A program made the translations under genes and the position numbers. DNA of 64,000 nt, taken from 2-01-FULL-49-22 sp964585885. Its GTDB lineage: Bacteria > Patescibacteriota > Saccharimonadia > Saccharimonadales > UBA10212. Of the stretch, positions 26,087 to 33,825 are shown in pieces (the first letter of the stretch is position 1; each line of letters starts with the position of its first letter). The stretch is from NCBI GenBank assembly GCA_964585885.1, contig CAZPFQ010000001.1:62001-126000 (forward strand), given 5' to 3'. The notes beneath the pieces were generated by a model. That model saw only the letters and a program-made list of their open reading frames with translations. It did no database searches and was not told the DNA's origin.

Positions 26087-26599
26087 TTAAAGAGCAGCTT
26101 CTAAAGCGGCCCATTCGGCATTCACAGAGTCGTCTTCGGGGATGTTTACGCTCACTTGATCTCCGGGTTTGGCTTTGAAGTACGTAACACTAGCCAAAAG
26201 TACCCGGTATTCCTTATCGTTTACTTCAACGAAATAGTGGCCCTCTTTTTGTTGCAAGACACCAACCACTTGCTTGCGAGGGACTGGACCAATTTGCTTA
26301 TAGAGGAATGAACCGTCGTCAGCGATAGTTAGCTTTAAGATATCACCTTGAACGAGCTTTGACTTACTAGCGTAGTTGGCCGGCACGGGGTAGGTCTTGG
26401 CGTCTGAACCGACCATGTTTTGCCCATCAAACACGCCTTCGATAATCTTGCCCAGCGCCTTATCTTTGACTTTGTCAACAAGCTCAGTGTCTTCACCAAC
26501 TAGACTTATGAGTAACTCCTTAGCGGCAGCTACATTCGTCTCAGCGTCGCTGAGAAGCGCCCTTAGGCGTTTTATTTGCTTTTCAGGTATATCTGGCAT
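26087..26599 (-). CDS. Conserved-looking unknown protein next to rplL
   Basis: 170 aa, soluble and acidic. Residues 5-35 form a probable helical or coiled-coil segment (KQIKRLRALLSDAETN). The rest looks like small beta domains: PANYASKSKLVQGDIL, then RKQVVGVLQQKEGHYFVEV, ending in an acidic tail with AEWAALEAAL. I recall similar CPR proteins of this length but cannot name a family. It has a ribosome binding site (GGAG, seven bases before ATG) and follows rplL by about 110 bases. Function unknown; a link with translation or transcription is a guess from location. Confidence 0.7.
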   Translation of the reverse strand: MPDIPEKQIKRLRALLSDAETNVAAAKELLISLVGEDTELVDKVKDKALGKIIEGVFDGQNMVGSDAKTYPVPANYASKSKLVQGDILKLTIADDGSFLYKQIGPVPRKQVVGVLQQKEGHYFVEVNDKEYRVLLASVTYFKAKPGDQVSVNIPEDDSVNAEWAALEAAL

Positions 26600-26709
26600 C
26601 TGTTTTCTCCAACCCCTAGTCTTTGTTTGACTACAGTGTCTGAACCAAACCTACCATATCTGTTGGTGCAAGTCAAAATGTCAAGTTTAAGGTTGTGGAT
26701 AAACCGAAC

Positions 26710-27183
26710 CTAGGCCAGCTCCACGGTTGCACCCGCAGCTTCGAGTGTTTTCTTGGCCTCTTCGGCCTCCTCTTTAGATGCTTTTTCTTTTATAGCCTTA
26801 GGCGCTTCGTCAACTAGGGCCTTGGCTTCTCCCAACCCGAGCCCTGTGATGTCCTTAACAGCCTTAATCACGGCTACTTTCTGAGCTCCGGCATCTTTCA
26901 AAACAATATCGAACTCAGCTTTCTCTTCTACTACCGGGGCTCCGCCCGATTCTGAGCTAGGTGGTGCTACTGCCGCAGCTGGAGCGGCGGCACTAACGCC
27001 CCAATGTTCTTCCAAATACTTTACGAATTTGCTAATCTCTAAAGCGCTTAGCTTGTCGAGTTGCTCGACCAGCTTTTCAAATTCCTTGGGCGCTTTGCCT
27101 CCCACAGAATCTTTTTTTGTGTGCTCAGATGGCTTTTCGTCCTTTGGTGCTTCTTGCCTTACTTTAGTATTTTCTTCTGACAT
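26710..27183 (-). CDS. rplL: 50S ribosomal protein L7/L12 with N-terminal extension
   Basis: 157 aa against the usual 120-130. The stalk protein that recruits translation GTPases. The first about 32 residues are a polar Lys/Glu-rich extension, then the dimerisation domain (FEKLVEQLDKLSALE), an Ala/Pro hinge and the C-terminal domain with KVAVIKAVKDITGLGLGEAK. AAGGAG precedes the ATG. Follows rplJ by 22 bases, the classical order. The partner GTPase EF-G has unusual G4/G5 motifs (see fusA), but the L12 binding face looks normal. Confidence 0.96.
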   Translation of the reverse strand: MSEENTKVRQEAPKDEKPSEHTKKDSVGGKAPKEFEKLVEQLDKLSALEISKFVKYLEEHWGVSAAAPAAAVAPPSSESGGAPVVEEKAEFDIVLKDAGAQKVAVIKAVKDITGLGLGEAKALVDEAPKAIKEKASKEEAEEAKKTLEAAGATVELA

Positions 27184-27205
27184 GATTTCTCCTTAGTTAC
27201 TTAAA

Positions 27206-27739
27206 TTATTTCTCTAAACTTTTCGCCCTAGCGATGAATAAGTTGAACACACTAGTCAAGTTTGCCGATATTACAGATGCTAAATTGGATGATGGCGCGA
27301 TCAATGTGGTTATCAGTTGTGCTCTTAGCTGGTCTTTGGACGGTAAATTAGCAATAGCTTCGATGTCAGTAGCGTCTATGAGCTGTCCGTTACTGTCTAT
27401 GCCGCCAACGAACTTAATCTGGGGATTGGTCTTAGCAAAACTAGCTAGAGCCTGCGCCGGAGCTGCTTCATCTTGGTCATTAAAACCATAAAGTAATTGC
27501 CCATTCATACCATCCAATGTGTCAATGGAACGCCCAAAAGTGGATTCTAGCGCTCTATTGAACAGGCGGTTCTTAATTACTTTGTATTTAGTTCCGCTTG
27601 AGTTTGCGCTGCTTCTCAGCTCTTGGAGTGACCTAACCGTAGTACCTTCATAACGTGCTATAACGGTCATCTTTGAGCTAGAGAGCAGAGACTCTGCCTC
27701 GTTCACGACTAATTTTTTCTTTTCTCGGCTAAGTGCCAT
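27206..27739 (-). CDS. rplJ: 50S ribosomal protein L10
   Basis: 177 aa. Base of the L12 stalk. Starts MALSREKKKLVVNEAE; the RNA-binding globular domain (ARYEGTTVRSLQELR, YKVIKNRLFNRAL) is followed by the C-terminal helix that binds L12 dimers. Preceded by AGGGAGG-type ribosome binding sequence and by an L10 leader RNA, so it is expected to be autoregulated by the L10-L12 complex. Heads the rplJ-rplL unit. Confidence 0.96.
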   Translation of the reverse strand: MALSREKKKLVVNEAESLLSSSKMTVIARYEGTTVRSLQELRSSANSSGTKYKVIKNRLFNRALESTFGRSIDTLDGMNGQLLYGFNDQDEAAPAQALASFAKTNPQIKFVGGIDSNGQLIDATDIEAIANLPSKDQLRAQLITTLIAPSSNLASVISANLTSVFNLFIARAKSLEK

Positions 27740-27775
27740 GTAGATTAACCTCCCTTAAAGTAAAAAAATCGTCTC

Positions 27776-27843
27776 GCCAAAGACAACTTCTTCTCTTACC
27801 TAGGTAGCAGATTAAGGCTTTTTAGCCGGCTACTGTCTTTGGC
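27776..27843 (-). ncRNA. L10 leader (autoregulatory mRNA element)
   Basis: In the 145-base gap before rplJ, minus strand. Ten-base outer stem GCCAAAGACA/TGTCTTTGGC (27834-27843 with 27776-27785) enclosing AGTAGCCGGC, TTAATCTGCTACC and TAGGTAAG, the pattern of the L10 leader in which L10-L12 binds its own mRNA. The ribosome binding site of rplJ lies just downstream. Confidence 0.75.
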
Positions 27844-27884
27844 AACTGTTACAAGGTAACATATTTGCCACTTTGATACAAATT

Positions 27885-29846
27885 CTATAACTTCCCATGA
27901 TGGCGTCTACTTGAGGCCTGCCTGCCGCGGCGTCGGCTTTTTGTATTTAGGCGTTGTCCTGAAACCGGCGCCTCACCCTCATCAACTACTGTTGATAAGA
28001 TATGGCTGTTACCAATTATTATTGGATGTACCTCAGCGGCTAGGTCTTTTAGGCTCTGGACTAAGCCTCCGGGTGGTTTCTTTGCGGCCGCCTCGATTAA
28101 AGATAGGCCGTTTAAAGACAATTGCCATCGGTTGTGGTTTCCACGTAGTACAGAATATTGAGCGGCTTCATCCATTCCTTTAGATTGCAGCAAGCTATTT
28201 AGTTCCAAGCTGGCATCAAACGCTTCTAGGAATGCGTCATCATGCAACGAGGCATCAACCTCAGGCGGTACCTCGTAACCGTATCTAGGAGTAAGTGGCT
28301 GTGCTTTAGTAGCCACGTTTTTTGTTGATTGAGCTAGTTTGTATATTTCGCCGAAATCGGCCAAACAGTCAAACTGGTACCAAACCCTGGTTAATAATTC
28401 TTCTGGGTTAGATGCACACAGGCTTTTTAATATCTGGGATTTTTGTTCATAATCCCACTTGTCAACCATGGTCGCAAGGCCACTCTGGCCCAAGTTGCCG
28501 TAAGTGTAAATCGCCTCTTCTATAAGCTCAAATTCATTCCTGGGACTATACTTCGCCAATACGGCTGACGTACCGCTTTGATCAACACTACTGAATCCCC
28601 CTTTTGCAATATCGTTTGTTAAGGCTTCAAAGACGGTCTGGCTGGTCGCGTTGGCTTGGAATTTGCCATCCTGTACGGTGCTGCCTAACTTGAATGACGT
28701 TAGCTCCTCAAACCGGCTAGTTTGAAAGAATTTTTCTATCCGGTTCTTGTTAAGACCACTAGAGACTATACCGACATCACATAATGCCGCCATTGGAGTT
28801 ATCGCCGCTGCAATAGTGTGATTTAGCGTGGGCTTACTCTCATCAAATTGCCGCCGGATTTCTATTAGTCGCTGCATAGTATCATTGTATTTTCTTAATA
28901 CGGCCGGTGGCAGGTTCTTTGGGATGTAGTACTTCATAACCTTATTTCTGGCCGGCCAATCAAGGCTAATCGTCATATCATTTCCGACGATTGCCATCAT
29001 CCGGGAGGCGGCCAGCAGGCTAATGTCTTTGAGTTCGATGATTCCTGCTGAGTTGTCCTTAGGCACATCGGGATTTACGGATAGCATATTATTTCGGCGA
29101 TTGGCTGGTTGTATGTCTTGAGAGTCTTTAAGATTCACTGTCGCGCTTTGTCCATTGTGGTGAGGCTTTGGTAGCATTGGCTTAATAATTTTCCATATTT
29201 TGTTGCTGATATCAGGTATTGTGGCTATCTTGTCGCCCGAAAGGCAATCAACAGCTATGAAGTCCTTAGGAAACAGGCGGCAGAGGCTGTCGTACGCTTG
29301 CACGGATTTACGCAGGTGGTCCTTGTCAGCTTCGTGCTCATCGTGGACCTTATCAGTATATGAACGCAACTTCTTGCCTTTTATCAACTCATACGAAACT
29401 TCAGCTGGCACACTAAGGTATATGTTCAGGGTTGGTCTGGGGACACCGAGCAGTTGAAATTCTAGGCTTTCTTCCCAGATGAAAAAACCTCTCTGCTGTG
29501 CCGGTTTGGTAAATTTCGCGCCCTGGTGTGCCATATTGGATCCCACATATCGGTTTGCTAATACTATTTTTCCCAAGTCAAGACTTCTTCGAATTTGCGG
29601 TGCAGACTCAAATCTGTCTAAGGCATAAAAAAGAGAGGCGCTGTAGGGACTAATCTCTGACGCTGGGCCGTATTCACCATTCAAGTAGCGTTTTACGAAA
29701 TGGCTCGAAGGTTCGCCGTAGCGCGGAAAGTCATAAACATCTACATTATGTCCGGCCGCTTCTAGTCTAGCTTTCAGGAGTTTGAACTGAGTAGTCTTAC
29801 CTGACCCGTCGCTACCTTCGAGTACGAAAAATAGGCCCTTGTCCAC
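27885..29846 (-). CDS. tmk: Thymidylate kinase fused to a degenerate ThyX-like domain
   Basis: 653 aa; dTMP kinases alone are about 210. Residues 1-215 are the kinase (dTMP to dTDP): P-loop EGSDGSGKTT (about 9-18), DRFE and LANRYVGSN. Residues about 255-620 look like flavin-dependent thymidylate synthase. From about 488 the layout follows ThyX, and GNHNRWQLSLNGLSL (about 569-583) aligns with the conserved YTxxxxTxNxRSL strand. The RHR-x7-S motif is absent and the dUMP-binding Arg is L581, so this part is probably inactive. A basic tail follows. It starts two bases after dcd. The ThyX relation was read by eye. Confidence 0.85.
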   Translation of the reverse strand: MDKGLFFVLEGSDGSGKTTQFKLLKARLEAAGHNVDVYDFPRYGEPSSHFVKRYLNGEYGPASEISPYSASLFYALDRFESAPQIRRSLDLGKIVLANRYVGSNMAHQGAKFTKPAQQRGFFIWEESLEFQLLGVPRPTLNIYLSVPAEVSYELIKGKKLRSYTDKVHDEHEADKDHLRKSVQAYDSLCRLFPKDFIAVDCLSGDKIATIPDISNKIWKIIKPMLPKPHHNGQSATVNLKDSQDIQPANRRNNMLSVNPDVPKDNSAGIIELKDISLLAASRMMAIVGNDMTISLDWPARNKVMKYYIPKNLPPAVLRKYNDTMQRLIEIRRQFDESKPTLNHTIAAAITPMAALCDVGIVSSGLNKNRIEKFFQTSRFEELTSFKLGSTVQDGKFQANATSQTVFEALTNDIAKGGFSSVDQSGTSAVLAKYSPRNEFELIEEAIYTYGNLGQSGLATMVDKWDYEQKSQILKSLCASNPEELLTRVWYQFDCLADFGEIYKLAQSTKNVATKAQPLTPRYGYEVPPEVDASLHDDAFLEAFDASLELNSLLQSKGMDEAAQYSVLRGNHNRWQLSLNGLSLIEAAAKKPPGGLVQSLKDLAAEVHPIIIGNSHILSTVVDEGEAPVSGQRLNTKSRRRGRQASSRRHHGKL

Positions 29847-29848
29847 AG

Positions 29849-30562
29849 TTATAAAGCTTTCAGGCCTTTTATTTTTTTCGGGACTGAGCGCTTATCGAGA
29901 TAAGCTCTAGGTAGCATAAGCTCGGGGCGCCAATTTTTAATCAGGTCGCCAAGGCTAGTACCACTCTGGTATTTACCGCTAAAGCCTCGATGGCGGCCTT
30001 CCCCGTAATTTCCGATTACTTCACCAGTCTGATGAAAAATAATTTGGGCTATACGCTCACCGACTGGCAGCAAAATAATTTCACTGTGATTTAAGTTGAA
30101 CACCTCCAAAGTCAACCGGTTGATATATCCCGGGTCAATCCAGCCGGCATCAAAACTAACCGCTACTCCGTTTCGTCCCCAACTAGAGCGAGAGCGAACT
30201 TCGCACGCACCAGGTGGTAAAATACCGAAAAATTCGTGAGTGTGCGTTAAAATTCGTTCTCCCGGCCTAACCGGAATTACTGGGTGCGTGAAAGGAATTC
30301 CTTTTAAGGGCTTGACGCCGTTTTCATCGCTCCACTTTTTGTGGGGCATAGCTGTTAGCGCTCCCTCGAAATACCGCTTTACGTCGTCTTTATCAAAGGG
30401 ATTGTATACTGGGTGGTCCTTCGACCTCTCCGTACGATAATAGTAGTTGCCTAGCGTTACATCCAGACTAGCGTGAGCAACGTGTTTTTTTTCAAATGGA
30501 GTACAGACGATGTGTCCATCTTCCACTGCCTGCAAGATTTGCTTATTGCTGTATACACCCAT
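29849..30562 (-). CDS. dcd: dCTP deaminase (possibly bifunctional dCTP deaminase/dUTPase)
   Basis: 237 aa, longer than the usual 190. Converts dCTP to dUTP or, in bifunctional forms, directly to dUMP. Signature RSRSSWGRNG, AGWIDPGYINRLTLEVFN with the catalytic Glu in TLE, and IAQIIFHQ are present. AGWID is closer to the bifunctional and dUTPase forms, but this cannot be settled by eye. An insert at about residues 55-85 adds the length. Forms a unit with the downstream kinase fusion; with ThyA this completes a route from dCTP to dTDP. AGGAA precedes the ATG. Confidence 0.88.
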   Translation of the reverse strand: MGVYSNKQILQAVEDGHIVCTPFEKKHVAHASLDVTLGNYYYRTERSKDHPVYNPFDKDDVKRYFEGALTAMPHKKWSDENGVKPLKGIPFTHPVIPVRPGERILTHTHEFFGILPPGACEVRSRSSWGRNGVAVSFDAGWIDPGYINRLTLEVFNLNHSEIILLPVGERIAQIIFHQTGEVIGNYGEGRHRGFSGKYQSGTSLGDLIKNWRPELMLPRAYLDKRSVPKKIKGLKAL

Positions 30563-30615
30563 CTATAGGTAGTTCCTTATATAAGATTCTAATTATGTTG
30601 TAAAGATGTCGCAAA

Positions 30616-31566
30616 TTATAAGGATGCTTTGACACTCGGACCCATGGTGGTTGTGACATAAACAGACTTGATATACGTTCCTTTGACAGACGCAGGCTTA
30701 GCCCCGCGGACGCTATCTATCAGAGCTTGGGCGTTCTGGACTAACTTCGCAGTCCCAAAACTGGTTTTACCGATTGAAATATGGATGATACCGGCTTGGT
30801 CAACCCGATATTCAACCTTCCCTGCTTTAGCCTCTTTAACTGCTTCGGCAACATTTTTAGTGACCGTCCCGCTCTTGGGATTTGGCATCAATCCCCTGGG
30901 TCCCAGAAGTTTTGCGAATTTACCAAGACTAGCCATCAACGCCGGAGGCGCTATTAGTACGTCGAACTCGATCTGTCCCTTCTCAAGCTGGGCTACTAAT
31001 TCGTCGCTACTGGCGATGTCGGCACCGGCAGATTTTGCCTTGTCGGCTTCCTCAGCCTCTACAAAGACCGCTACTCTCACTTCCTTACCTGTCCCGTTTG
31101 GCAATACCAAGCTGCCTCTCACATTTTGATCAGCTAATTTTGGATCAATGGCAAGGTTGATGTGCATCTCTACTGATGCATCGAACTTAGTTGTGGAAGC
31201 TTTGCAAGCTAAGTCCAGCGCTTCCGATAGGTTATATGCGGCACCCTGGTCGATTAATTTAGCGGCGTCTCTATACTTTTTTCCGGCCCTATCAATCTTA
31301 CTGCGGGGCGGTTTCTGAGTTTTTTTTGATTCGTCCGCTTTTGTTTCCTTTGCGGAAGTTTTTTTCCGCTCTTCCTTGATCTGCGCTTCTTCTGACTCCT
31401 TTATCGATTTAGCACTTCGTCTGCCGGCCTTGGCGACAGAACTGTCTTTTTCTTCTAACTCATCACTCCCCGTCTTCTTAGCTGCTGGGGTTGCTTCAAT
31501 AGCTTTTTCAGGCTTAGTTTTTTGCGACTTTTTTGCAACTACTCCAGTTTTCTTTTTTTCGGCCAT
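30616..31566 (-). CDS. rplA: 50S ribosomal protein L1 with long N-terminal extension
   Basis: 316 aa against about 230. Residues 1-90 are a low-complexity Lys/Glu/Ala/Ser-rich extension; the L1 core begins at about RAGKKYRDAAKLID. The core is normal: DASVEMHINLAIDPK, LGPRGLMPNPKSGTVT, and the C-terminal GTYIKSVYVTTTMGPS. L1 moves deacylated tRNA at the E site. It follows rplK by 50 bases with AAGGAGAG before the ATG. An upstream start is needed for the extension; no alternative ATG with a ribosome binding site was seen at the core boundary. Confidence 0.95.
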   Translation of the reverse strand: MAEKKKTGVVAKKSQKTKPEKAIEATPAAKKTGSDELEEKDSSVAKAGRRSAKSIKESEEAQIKEERKKTSAKETKADESKKTQKPPRSKIDRAGKKYRDAAKLIDQGAAYNLSEALDLACKASTTKFDASVEMHINLAIDPKLADQNVRGSLVLPNGTGKEVRVAVFVEAEEADKAKSAGADIASSDELVAQLEKGQIEFDVLIAPPALMASLGKFAKLLGPRGLMPNPKSGTVTKNVAEAVKEAKAGKVEYRVDQAGIIHISIGKTSFGTAKLVQNAQALIDSVRGAKPASVKGTYIKSVYVTTTMGPSVKASL

Positions 31567-31616
31567 AATCTCTCCTTCGTGGTAATAGCGCCGTTTTGGC
31601 TCCCACTACTTAATAT

Positions 31617-32045
31617 TTACGAATCTAGCTCAACACCCATACTACGCGCCGTACCGGCAACCATTTTCATTACCGCCTCAACATCAGGAGTGTTCATATC
31701 ATCAGCTTTTGCCTCGGCAATTTCACGTAGCTGAGACTGCGATAGCTTTTTTTCCAGTTTAATTTTATTCGGCTCACCGGAGCCCTTATCAACCTTCAAA
31801 GCTGAGAGAATAAGCTCGTCCGTTGGAGTTCCCACGATTCTCCAACTCATTGTTCGGTCATCGTAAATGGTGATATGCACGGTCAACGTCTGTCCCATAC
31901 GGTCTTTCGTTTCTTCGTTGAAAGGGTTAACGAAATCCATCATGTTAACACCGTATTGTCCAAGGCTAGAGCCAACCGGCGGACCGGCACTGGCTTGCCC
32001 GCCGCGTACTTTCATTTTCAAACTTGCTGTGGCTGTTTTTGCCAT
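31617..32045 (-). CDS. rplK: 50S ribosomal protein L11
   Basis: 142 aa, standard length. Binds the GTPase-centre rRNA. GGQASAGPPVGSSLGQYGVN near the N-terminus (the proline-containing thiostrepton-binding region) and the C-terminal RNA-binding domain with VMKMVAGTARSMGVEL are conserved. Begins two bases after nusG. Confidence 0.97.
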   Translation of the reverse strand: MAKTATASLKMKVRGGQASAGPPVGSSLGQYGVNMMDFVNPFNEETKDRMGQTLTVHITIYDDRTMSWRIVGTPTDELILSALKVDKGSGEPNKIKLEKKLSQSQLREIAEAKADDMNTPDVEAVMKMVAGTARSMGVELDS

Positions 32046-32047
32046 GC

Positions 32048-32599
32048 CTATACTCGCTTTACCTGGAGGCCGTCGAGCTCTACTGGTGTCTCACGCCCAA
32101 ACATGTTCACCAAGACTTTTAATTTGCCCTTCTGTGAATCAATCTCATTGATTGCGCCATCAAACCCCTTAAATGGGCCATCAATGATATTAACAACTTC
32201 GCCAACACTGTAATCAAACTTGTGCTTGGGCTCTTCGCGGCCCATGCGTTTCATGATTTTGTGAATTTCATCATCGCTTAGAGGAGTAGGCTCGGCGCCG
32301 GTACCTACAAAGCCGGTAACATTTGGGGTGTTGCGAACGATATACCACGCGTCTTCGCTGAGTTTCATTTCAACTAATACGTAGCCTTGAAAAATGCGTT
32401 TTTCAACAACTTTCCTCTTGCCGTTTTTAATCTCTATCATCTTTTCCTTGGGCACTAATACCTGGAAAATTTTATCAGCCATATCGAGCGATTCCGCCCT
32501 TTGCCGAATACTTTCAGCAACCTTTTCTTCGTAACCTGAATACGTATGTATGGCATACCACTGCTTCGTCGAATTATATCGTTTAGTCACCTGATTCAT
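32048..32599 (-). CDS. nusG: Transcription termination/antitermination factor NusG
   Basis: 183 aa. NGN domain (about 12-118: QWYAIHTYSGYEEKV, IFQGYVLVEM, VRNTPNVTGFVG) and a C-terminal KOW domain (about 130-183: VGEVVNIIDGPFKGFDG). Couples RNA polymerase to ribosome or Rho. It lies in the classical secE-nusG-rplK-rplA order. The main partner, RNA polymerase beta-prime, shows unusual active-site residues in this genome. Confidence 0.97.
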   Translation of the reverse strand: MNQVTKRYNSTKQWYAIHTYSGYEEKVAESIRQRAESLDMADKIFQVLVPKEKMIEIKNGKRKVVEKRIFQGYVLVEMKLSEDAWYIVRNTPNVTGFVGTGAEPTPLSDDEIHKIMKRMGREEPKHKFDYSVGEVVNIIDGPFKGFDGAINEIDSQKGKLKVLVNMFGRETPVELDGLQVKRV

Positions 32600-32603
32600 T
32601 CCT

Positions 32604-33005
32604 TTATTTAAGAATTACCTTTTTAAAGATTTCGTCCAGACCCTTGTCAACTACAGCCACCAGTGCACCAAACACTAGAGCGAAAATGAACACAGCTCCA
32701 GTAAGCCTCCAGGTTTCCTTGCGGCTTGGCCAAGTGACCAGTCGAACTTCTCGCCACGAATTGACAAAGTAGCTTGGAACCAATCGGCGAAGAACTCTCT
32801 TTATGAATCGCCATATTGGCGTGAATGGTCGTAAAACCGGCGTTAAAAATCCGGAGAGTGCCCTAAAAGGCCGGCTGCTTGCCCGGGTTTTTCTAGAAAC
32901 GCTGGCAGAATCGGATTGTTTAGACGAAACCTCAATCTGCTCGCGTACGGTTGGCGCGGTTTTTCGGATTCGCGGTTTATTGCGTCGTGGTTGCGCTTTA
33001 GGCAT
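32604..33005 (-). CDS. secE: Preprotein translocase subunit SecE with N-terminal extension
   Basis: 133 aa against about 60 for most short SecE. The C-terminal third has the conserved amphipathic helix and membrane helix (SWREVRLVTWPSRKETWRLT, then FIFALVFGALVAVVD). The first 75 residues are strongly basic and Ser/Arg-rich. Stabilises SecY in the Sec translocon. A -10-like TAGTAT box lies seven bases before the ATG, after a terminator-like hairpin, so a new transcription unit may start here. Confidence 0.93.
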   Translation of the reverse strand: MPKAQPRRNKPRIRKTAPTVREQIEVSSKQSDSASVSRKTRASSRPFRALSGFLTPVLRPFTPIWRFIKRVLRRLVPSYFVNSWREVRLVTWPSRKETWRLTGAVFIFALVFGALVAVVDKGLDEIFKKVILK

Positions 33006-33012
33006 CTTCCAA

Positions 33013-33018
33013 ATACTA
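33013..33018 (-). promoter_or_regulatory. Possible -10 box for secE-nusG
   Basis: Minus strand TAGTAT, seven bases before the secE ATG, the same spacing as other leaderless starts in the window. Confidence 0.35.
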
Positions 33019-33023
33019 CCAAT

Positions 33024-33048
33024 CTAAAAGCCTACTCTTAGAGTAGGC
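33024..33048 (-). terminator. Terminator-like hairpin before secE
   Basis: GCCTACTCT and AGAGTAGGC (33030-33048) form a nine-base perfect inverted repeat around a single base, followed on the minus strand by TTTTAG. Suits termination of the upstream peptidase gene. The T run is short. Confidence 0.5.
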
Positions 33049-33084
33049 CGTTAAAGTCAAGCATATCAGAAGAGTAGCCAAGTA

Positions 33085-33804
33085 TCAAGCTGTACCTGTA
33101 ATAGGCATTATCGACGGGCTATAGGTCCCTATCCGTTTACGTAGTTGCCTATATTTTGGCATTTTTTTCGACACTAGATTCCAAAATTCTACGCTATGGT
33201 TGGGCACCTTAGTGTGGGCAAGCTCGTGGAGTAGTACATAATCGATTAACTCCCAGGGAAGCTGCATTAAATAGCTGTTGAGGTTGATATTGGCCTTAGA
33301 AGAGCAACTACCCCATCTAGAGGACATCTTCTTAACAGCGACTTTTTTATATTTAAAACCATGCGCGTGCGCAATATCACTCAAGCGCTTAGGAAGTACC
33401 AACTTGGCTTCTTTTATAAGAGCCGCTTCACAAGCCTGGTATGCGATACGTTGAACCTTAGGGTTATCGAGACTATAGTCCGACGTGATTATTATATTGT
33501 TTTGTCTAACATAGGAGCGTGCCGCTCCAGGTGCTGGTAAGCCACTTTTAAAAACCAGACGGTGGCTCTTGCCTATTATCGCGCCATCGTACAGCAACGG
33601 AACCGAGTATTTGAGCCGTCGTGCGACAATCCAATCTTTTTGGCGTGTAGCAAAAACCAATCCGGCATTGTAGGGTAGCCAAGCAGGCATACTTACTCTA
33701 ATACTGCCGTCTCGGCTAACACTTAAGCGGAGGCTTTTTGCGCCCCGCCGTTTAGCCAATGTTATTTCACCGATATCGGTGACTACATACTTTTTTTGTA
33801 CCAA
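33085..33804 (-). CDS. YgjP-type (SprT-like, DUF45) zinc metallopeptidase
   Basis: 239 aa. The zinc motif is LHELAHTKVPNHS with a downstream acidic region (EFWNLVSKKMPKY) supplying the third ligand area. MSSRWGSCSSKANINLN before it is highly typical of the YgjP family. N-terminal beta domain of about 110 residues. Cytoplasmic. Substrates are unknown for this family. It and the kinase upstream are inserted between tRNA-Trp and secE. Confidence 0.9.
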   Translation of the reverse strand: MVQKKYVVTDIGEITLAKRRGAKSLRLSVSRDGSIRVSMPAWLPYNAGLVFATRQKDWIVARRLKYSVPLLYDGAIIGKSHRLVFKSGLPAPGAARSYVRQNNIIITSDYSLDNPKVQRIAYQACEAALIKEAKLVLPKRLSDIAHAHGFKYKKVAVKKMSSRWGSCSSKANINLNSYLMQLPWELIDYVLLHELAHTKVPNHSVEFWNLVSKKMPKYRQLRKRIGTYSPSIMPITGTA

Positions 33805-33825
33805 GATGGCTACCTTTTTTTGGTG

